64,000 bases of DNA from Tetrapyrgos nigripes. Taxonomy: Eukaryota; Basidiomycota; Agaricomycetes; Agaricales; Campanellaceae. Shown here piece by piece: positions 57,012 through 64,000 of this stretch. The notes below the pieces were generated by a model. That model saw only the letters and a list, made by a program, of their open reading frames with translations. It made no database searches and was not told the DNA's origin. The stretch's first letter is position 1; every line of letters starts with the position of its first letter. The position numbers were made by a program, and so were the translations under genes. The stretch covers positions 344,677 to 408,676 of the forward strand of contig JAACJM010000059.1 of the NCBI GenBank assembly GCA_013368315.1. Reading direction: 5' to 3'.

Positions 57012-59462
57012 TCACAGCAAAGTATGTCCAAATCTTGCCTCAACCATACTGTCCCCAGCAGTACGCATAGCGTCCATCAGCTCTTTATCTTCCATGCTCA
57101 TCGACTGGAGAACCTCGTTGTCTTCCTCTGAAGGGAAAGGCGACACATCAACATCGCACCATGTACCGTTCTTTGGGACTTGACCAGCGAAGTATCCTCG
57201 AACCGCTTTGATTGTGCATAGAGACGGAAGGGATACCGAGCAATGCTAAGAGAAATGAGACGCAGAGTGAGTTCACGGGCGAAGTTTGACTTTGAGAAAA
57301 AGCGACAATACTGACCCCTGGACCGTCTTGAATGAGAAGAGTCGAAGAATTAGGCATGAGTGAGTTGATGAGCAAACCACTCGACATTGGTGTAATTCTA
57401 GAGATGCACAAGGTGCACGCGTTGGTTCAGTACGATATCTCAAGGGATGGGAAATGATACACTTACGGGTCCGCCGTATTGCTAACAATCAACAAAGGGA
57501 TGTCCAAACTCGCATTCCAAGGTCCAACAAACCTCTCTGGCCCCTTGACAGGCCAATACTCGCAACCACCATCAGGTTCGCTGACTCCCGTGCTCACGCC
57601 AAAGTGTACGGATACGTCGTTCAGATTTTTCAAAGCCTGGTCTGCAAGATCTTCAGGTGTAGGAGGATAACTTTTGTTGGAAGGCGAATCCAAGCAAGTC
57701 ACAGCTAAGCGGGTTAAATCATAGTTGGCGGAATAGCTGAGCGATAACATGTTGAAAATGGCGCTTCCGTTCCCGGCGAAGGCAGAGGCGTAGGATTGTG
57801 CTGCTAATGGCCACCAAGTGGGTTGTTGAAGAAATATCTGAAGGAAGGCTATGACGATATCACCGCGTCGAGGCATTAGCTTTAACTGATATCTTCGTAT
57901 AGCAGCGAAATACAACTCACCTCTCGCAGTTCCACTAGTCAAAAATCCAGGCCGAGGCCCGTCTGCTACCGGAAGAGGGGCAAGAGCAAGATGGTCGAAA
58001 AAATCCTCGAACCGCGCCTCGATATTTTTCCATGGCTCTCCTTTGTATTTGGTAAGGGGACAAATGTTGGGTCCAGCCTCGGAGCAGCCTTTCAAGAATA
58101 TCTGGTATGTCTTCTCCGAGTGGGCAAGCCAATTGTGAGGCCATTTGTGAGAGGGCTCGCCTTTTGGTTGATTAGCATAGACAAATATTGAAGGTAAGAA
58201 AGTGACTCACTAGACCAGCTCACTGGGTCAGCGATACCGTCAATAACGGAATAACCTATGCGGTGAGGCAGCCTGGATAGATCCCTTGAGAACAGGAGAA
58301 TGTATGTAGGGAAAACGAAACTCACATATTGACGAGATAGGCTCCCAAAATTGACCCATAAGATCCTCCCCAATAATTTCTGGACAGTGGACACAGATTA
58401 GGACCGTCACAGCACTCTAAAGAGATTACGCCACGTACATTTTAGCATCCTCTCCGTCCATGATCTTCGTCATGAAGTCTATGTCTCTAACTACAGTCGC
58501 CGTCCCCATGTATCTCAACTCATTGCCCATATTTTTACGACAAAGTTCGCCCTGTGCTTGTTTGAGAGAGATGAAATGTCGGTATTGCTCCACTAGTCCA
58601 TGATAAAGACGAGGAGAGGACAAATTAGAGATTGAGGGGACAGTGATGCCTTGTTCGATGACAGTATTGGCGAAGAAGAGTGCGTTAGTAACAGGAGAGG
58701 GGAAACATCTTGTTGCTGGACTGTAAAAAGACAAACGACAGGGTGAGTACGATCTGTGAATCAAGAATGGATCAAGTACGCACACTGTGCTTCCTATCCC
58801 TCGAGGATCAAATCCAATGAGATCATAATCGTCACCTAAAAGCTTGGCCAGTGCTTTCCCTCGTTGTTCTGTCCCCACTAATCTCGTACCCGCACCACCA
58901 GGACCACCTACATTTGTCATAGACTAGGTCAGCTCGATGCACATAGAATAGCCAAGAAGAACGAAAGTAGCTTACCTGGATTGAGGAAGATTGAGCCCTT
59001 CTTTGGAGACTTGGTCGCTTTCCACTTTCCAAACGAAATGATCGCATTACCAGCCGTCGGGTCAAAGTGATCCTTCGGAACGCTGCGTAATGGTTCAGAT
59101 GCCAAAAATTACAAGGAACACGTCTGGACAACTCACACAATTCCCCCGCAGTCCACATTACGAACTGCAGGAACACAAGGACCCCAAATGATGGTACCAG
59201 GTTCGAGGCTGTTCCTTTCCTCGGTAGTGAGTTCTGCAGCCAATTCCCAAGGCGAAGACGACGACGGTATATAGGCTAACGAAATTGCGCTTCGAAATCC
59301 ATTGACAGATGGCCGCCAAACTTGATTTACCCAGTAACAGAAGCCCAGAAGGACGACCAAGTGTGTGAAAGCACGACGAGAGAACCATAGGCTTTGCCTC
59401 GGCCTAGTCTGGACGGGGGTTCCATAACGATACCCGGGCAAACGAGCTTTCTCCGAGTCCAT
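57012..59462 (-). CDS. S33-family alpha/beta hydrolase with TAP-like C-terminal domain
   Basis: Ten exons (59137-59462, 58976-59082, 58784-58907, 58439-58720, 58326-58379, 58211-58272, 57921-58160, 57467-57848, 57316-57397, 57012-57245) join to 630 residues in a single frame. Residues 31-49 form a signal anchor (FTHLVVLLGFCYWVNQV). Catalytic features: oxyanion loop NPGGPG at 143-148, GFDPRGIG strand, nucleophile Ser286 in GGSYGS, Asp525 in SNTADP and His554 in GPGHCS. The last three are placed as in tripeptidyl-aminopeptidase-like enzymes of streptomycetes and fungi, which cut short peptides from the N-terminus. It is likely membrane-anchored with the catalytic part outside or in the secretory pathway. 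It lies 208 bases from the GH78-like gene, same strand. No lesion is seen. Confidence 0.88.
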
Positions 59463-59670
59463 TGCGGAGGCGAAGGAGAGAACGCCGTCTCTACGCGTCA
59501 AGTGGACGATGATGCTGGGAAGAAGAGAAGACGCGGATACTTCCGTGACCCATTCTCCGTGTATTCTGCTCGGAGGCGAGCGCTGGGTGTCACAGACTAG
59601 AGACCATATGATACATGGCAAACATCTCCTTTCGTAGTAGTAGATACAAAGTAACATGATATGTATATGA

Positions 59671-62440
59671 TCATGAAACCAAAATAACATGACTTCCTCC
59701 ACTCAACGCAACTTGCCCGTTTACCACCGTCGCTTTCTTTCCATCCACTGTGACCTGAGGTACAGGCACATTGTCATCGTCAACATTAGGCAACCTAAAC
59801 ACACCCTTCGTCCCTTGCGGAGTCGTCACATTAACCCTCGCCAAACCATCACTCCCATCCAAACCCAAACTCCAACTAGCCCCAAACCACCCCAACTGCG
59901 TCTCAAACCCTCCTTCCGCCTCAGTCAAACCACCCACACCAATCTGAGGAGCGAGTAACCATTGTTCTCCTTGAATAGCAGTGACACTCAGTCCTAAGAC
60001 GTATATCGTTAACGCAGAGGTGGGACCACTTGACCAGCCGTGGGCATGTGAGGTGTAGGCGGGGTCGTGGTTGTATCCGACGTTGGCGCGATAGCTATTT
60101 GATTTGAGGAATTGAATTGCCTGTGAATGAAAGAGATGTAGAAGTGTACATACGCTAATGACCCATTTGCCGTGAACCCTTCCAAAAGTGTACTCTGAAC
60201 AGAAAGATTGGTGTAGAGCATGTATCCCCAAGTACGATGTAAGAGGTCCATTGCTCGGTCACCGTTCCCCGCTTCGAAATGTGCTTGTAGCTGTTATACC
60301 AAAGACCACCCGGCCGAAACGAGTCATTAGCAAACTTTTTTCGTACAGAACAACTCGAGAAACAAGACCACCCACCTCAAATCCACTGATAAAAGGCGAA
60401 ATCGTATCTGGCAACTCGGGAGGCAGTGGTCCCAACGCGTTCCAATTCTTCATTAACCCATCGCTAACACGCTTCTTCTGTTCCAGCGTATTCGTGACAT
60501 TAAACAACACAGCAAAAGAATTGGCATCTTGGGGTGTGAGCGTTGTACTCGAGTTGTCTCGATACAGTCCGACGTTGTCCATCCAGAATACATCGTTGAA
60601 GCGAGCTTTGAGGTTGGTAGCGTTCTTGGCATAGGCAGAGGCGAGGTTGGTATTGTTCATGGCATTGGCGAGGTCGGTTGCCGGTGAGGAGGGTCTGTGG
60701 GGAAAGGAAGAGGCATCTGGGTGAGTGCTAGTGTAAGATGCAAAAGAAAGATAAATGATGTAGCACCTGTAGAGGATGGCAATTACCCTCAGCATTGATA
60801 CCTCCACCACCTTGCCTAGCCCAATCTCGCAAACCAGTAACAGTCATCAATCCTGTACTCCCAACCTTTCCTCCAGAATGCGATGGCCTTGGTGGTAATT
60901 CGCCCATATGTCTTGGATCCACTCGATGTCGCCAGAGTACAGATAGTAGTTGTCTGTGTCCCAATCGTTCATTCATAGTCAGCACCCGAGATCATTCTCG
61001 AAAAAAAAAGCATGGACAAAGAGAGAAATGAAAAAAAATAAAAATGTAAATGGAAAAAAGGCAGCCCAAACTCACGAGTCCAATCAACGTCCACATATGA
61101 TACGTATCCGAACTAAGCTGATTCAAAGGCGGACCGGACTCGGGTAGAGCACCCGTGGTTGGGTTTATATGGCTAAACATTGTCCCTAGCGCGTTCTTTG
61201 TGGGCACCAAGTCCATAGTCGAGACGAATTGGGTTGGGACGGCGATACCATGTCACCTGTGAACGAAAAAGAAGACCATCAGGTCAGATACACGCCATGC
61301 AAGGTTGGGTAGTTGGGGAAGGAGGGGAAGAGTGAAGAGACTAACCTGGCCAGACTGCTCTATCACGTTGGCTCCTGGAAGAAGAGGCGGTGACGAAATT
61401 AGCAAACGACCTCAAGAAAAGTTTGAAGATACAAAAGCGAACGCACCATCAACGATGATAGTCCAGCAATACCGAGAGTAGCGTTGTTCGCCATGCTAAG
61501 GTAGGTGCGTCAGCAAATGTACATATGAAGAAAAGGATACTCACTTCCTCTCGGAGCGAAAGGTACCATTCTTCCAGTATTGACTGGTACTGTATTCGTC
61601 TGCACGGTGTAGGCTCCTGCATACCACACTGTCAAAGTCTCTTCAGTCAATCCAGCCCACACCCAAGAAATAAAAACCACTCACATTTTGTCAAAAAATC
61701 TTCATCATCCACAAACCCCGGATCCTTTGCATAAAAATACCCCGTATACGCCGTCATATCCTCCACATGTGCATGAACGAAATCTCACACGTCACATTGC
61801 TAATCGCAAAGACGAATTCGAATTCGAGACAATTGTAAGAAAGCGGAACCCAGCTCGTAATGAGGCGGAGGGTTGGGTCCATAGGCCTTTGGATTGACTC
61901 TTGACTTTGAAGGATACTGGTAGAGGGAACGAGGAGGACACCGTCGTAAGTGGTACTGGCATCAGGAAAAGAAGAGTCGTCTGAGGCGGCGGGACGGATG
62001 AATTGGGCAGATTCGGTGAAGGAGAGGGAGATGGAAGAGGTGGAGGTGGTAGAGTCAAAGGTTAGGGAGATGAGGCCTCCAACCTGTAGATAGATTGAGA
62101 TTTAGTACATCGCAGTTGCAGTTGAAAGCAAAGAAGAAAGAAGTGAAAAAGATAAGAAAAACCAACTCACCTCTTTCCCAAAATCAACCGTAACCCAAGC
62201 CCCTTTGCTCGAAAACTTGGCGCCGCTAGACCCATCACCAATAAACCCTCTTCATTACCCACATCCCCTTCAACGTTCCTGATGGAAGTAGGCCTTACAA
62301 CACGAGTTTTAGGTGCATAGTTGAAGTCGTCCCAGGGTCCAGCCGGTGCTCGTCCAAACACGGTTGGTACAAGGAGCAGCACCACAATAAAAGGAGATAG
62401 ATGGACAGTCGTTTAAAAGGCAAGACCAAATTCCACGTCA
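59671..62440 (-). pseudogene. GH78-like alpha-L-rhamnosidase (six-hairpin glycosidase), frameshifted
   Basis: Family blocks appear in order on the minus strand: APAGPWDDFNYAP near the N-terminus, VGGLISLTFDS, GFRFLTIVS, AYTGYFYAKDPGFVDDEDF, YAGAYTVQTNTVPVNTGRM, NYYLYSGDIEWIQDIWANY, GLRDWARQGGGG, RFNDVFWMDNVGLYRDN, TWGYMLYTNLSVQSTLLEG and GYNHDPAYTSHAHGWSSGP, then a C-terminal beta-sandwich ending HVILVS. These enzymes release rhamnose from plant or microbial glycans. The second half is open over long exons, but at least seven one-base frameshifts lie between 62380 and 60770, most in short homopolymers, and no clean start codon is in frame with the first block. It is either a young pseudogene or a gene with indel errors in the assembly. 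Confidence 0.7.
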
Positions 62441-63166
62441 TCCTCCTCCAGCAGCAAATGCAGAGCGGTATACGTATACGTATGCACCGGGTTTGCGATC
62501 CAGTTCGGATTTTTATAGTCATCCTGCTCGAGTTTCAATGGTTCCTTATTTCAGGGATTAGAACGGGCCGGGGAAATATAGGAGATGGAGCGCGTAATGA
62601 CCAGGTCTGGTGGTTTGGCGAATGACCACTTGACAGGGACGAGCATCGAATACTCCTGTTCTGGTCAACTTGATGGAGCGGAAAGGGACCGGGCGCAGGC
62701 GTCAATTTCATAAACACACGTTTAATTCTGTCAGTTTCTGTAGCTACATGGTTCAAAATCTTCATAAACTTGGAGCATAAATAGAGTAATGCCCGTAATC
62801 TAGGGGGAGAAAAGTAAGAGTACGAGGTATGAAAAAAATGTGAGTGAAGTAAAGGATGACTGGAAGATGCATGAAAAAATGCACAGGATAAAAATGATTG
62901 TATGTACGTATGCCATGCTAGAGAAGTATTAACGGATAACTGGAGCGAGGGAGAAATAAGAGTCATCAAGGATTGGAGGGGTACTGAAAGTGTGAGTGAG
63001 ATGATACAATGCGATGAGAGAGAAAAATTAACAGTGAGGATGAATACAACAGAGAGAAGAGCCCGAGAGAGCCAATGAACCATTGGCTAAATCCACTAAC
63101 GTTAAGAGATCTTTTCCGAAATCAAGACTGTAATCAGTCAGTCAGTCATACCTATGAGCCTTACGC
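62441..63166. other. intergenic, no gene recognised
   Basis: A 182-codon minus-strand open frame here has the composition of translated AT-rich non-coding DNA and no motif. I do not regard it as a gene. Confidence 0.4.
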
Positions 63167-64000
63167 TCATCTCCTCGCCACCCTCTTCCTCTCCCGACCC
63201 ATATCCTCTTCCACATCCATCGCTTCCGAGCATAACCCCAGACCAACATTAACATTAACATTCTGATTTTGCGGTCCAGCTATACTTCGTGAACTCCTTG
63301 TTCGTCTCCTCGTCCCAGCCCCACTGACATGACCATGGCCCGATGCAGGACTAGGTGAGGACGCAGTCGATCCTCCTCCGCCGAGAGAAGATGGAGAAGA
63401 CGATGCCGAGTCTAGCATCATCATAACCGCGTGGCGGCGTTTAGCACCTGCGGTGACGGCTACATCTGGATATGGTGGCGCTATGGCCATAGCCATAGGA
63501 GGAGAGGTGGGTATGTTTGTAGGTGAAGGGAGGGAGGATAATGGGAGAGATTCCGGAGAGACAAGATTGAATGACGGCTGGGGCGGGAACTCGAGCCCGG
63601 GTCCGGTCGCTTGCGAAATAGACTCTGACTTGGTTGGCGCTGCATTCCGAAGTTTTGAGGATCGCTGTGTTTGTCTGAGCGCTGCTGGAGGAGGTGAAGG
63701 TGACGAAGGTTGTTGAGGAGATGGTGTTACATGCTGTTGTTGGGCCGGGACAGTGGTTGTCTAGGGCCAATCGTTAGAGTGAAAACATGAAAGCAAGCGA
63801 TATAGATGGCATACCTGGTCTCTATGAGGCCTCGACGAAGCCTGCGTCTTGTTGGCGCTGGCTTTGACATCCGCCTGCGACGAGGCAGGCGCAGCAGTAG
63901 TTGTCCTCGGCCCCTCTCCCTCTCCTTCTCCTTCTCTTCCTCCTCATCTTCTTCCTCTTCCCTCGACTTGATGGCCTCCATCCTAGCCTCTATCCAATCC
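63167..64000 (-). CDS. low-complexity acidic/Pro-Ser-rich protein, 3' part
   Basis: The last exon (63167-63763) is open and encodes a Gln/Pro/Ser-rich segment (TTVPAQQQHVTPSPQQPSSP), then GAKRRHAVMMMLDSASSS, a Gly/Ser stretch and the basic end RERKRVARR. An acceptor CCCTAG precedes it; the donor GTATGC at 63814-63819 closes an upstream exon reading KASANKTQASSRPHRDQ in matching phase. Further right an Arg/Glu-rich tract (EEEEDEEEEKEKERERG) is open in another frame, so another intron or a phase change lies near 63900. The N-terminus is outside the window. No domain is recognised; nuclear function would fit the composition but is a guess. Confidence 0.45.

Noticed and set aside
62535..63083. 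182-codon minus-strand open frame
   Set aside because: Composition is that of translated AT/CT-rich DNA, with no motif, splice signals or homologous feel.
1..64000. tRNA or rRNA genes
   Set aside because: I looked for T-loop (GGTTCRANNCC) contexts with matching acceptor arms and saw none convincing; tRNAscan-SE would settle it.

Overview
The window reads as nuclear DNA of a mushroom-forming basidiomycete (Agaricomycetes). Genes are split by many 45-80 nt introns with GT-AG (occasionally GC-AG) borders and tiny exons. The families are typical of that class: DUF6534 and DUF6533 membrane proteins, a Plavaka-type transposase, a CYP63-like P450 relic, an F-box protein, a large MYND-finger protein and a Crinkler/RHS-like P-loop NTPase. 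All calls come from reading the sequence; no database was searched and splice sites were placed by eye from reading-frame continuity.

Left part (1-9.8 kb): a truncated alpha/beta hydrolase, a broken GNAT gene, an intact 14-exon DUF6534 gene, a FAD-oxidoreductase relic and the 5' part of a non-LTR retrotransposon. Transposon block (9.8-24.5 kb): a Ty3-like gag overrun by a 3.1-kb minisatellite, a 171-bp tandem duplication, a decayed Plavaka element with a divergent RS-rich ORF, and an 889-bp foldback element. Middle (25-35 kb): a DUF6533 gene, a U6 snRNA gene, a single-pass membrane protein gene with a 15-nt exon, and a small secreted 10-cysteine protein gene. Relic field (36-46 kb): a non-autonomous hAT element with an 8-bp target duplication, a TA-flanked element that interrupts a cupredoxin-like fragment, a DUF6534 relic, a P450 pseudogene, and a CACTG-ended MITE inside an intron of a hypothetical gene. 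Gene-dense right part (47-64 kb): P-loop NTPase, MYND protein, old yellow enzyme pseudogene, F-box protein, a second copy of the 10-cysteine secreted protein, an S33 TAP-like peptidase, a frameshifted GH78-like rhamnosidase, and the 3' end of an unknown acidic gene.

Two themes join the regions. First, many internal stops in the old elements are TGA where the family has arginine, which fits CGA to TGA deamination of methylated CpG; the minisatellite units vary at the same kind of site. Second, a segment of about 1 kb carrying the secreted-protein gene occurs twice, 20.7 kb apart, with a third, inverted 3' fragment beside the first copy. I saw no convincing multi-gene system of a new kind. The duplicated cysteine-rich secreted peptide family is the best candidate for undescribed biology.
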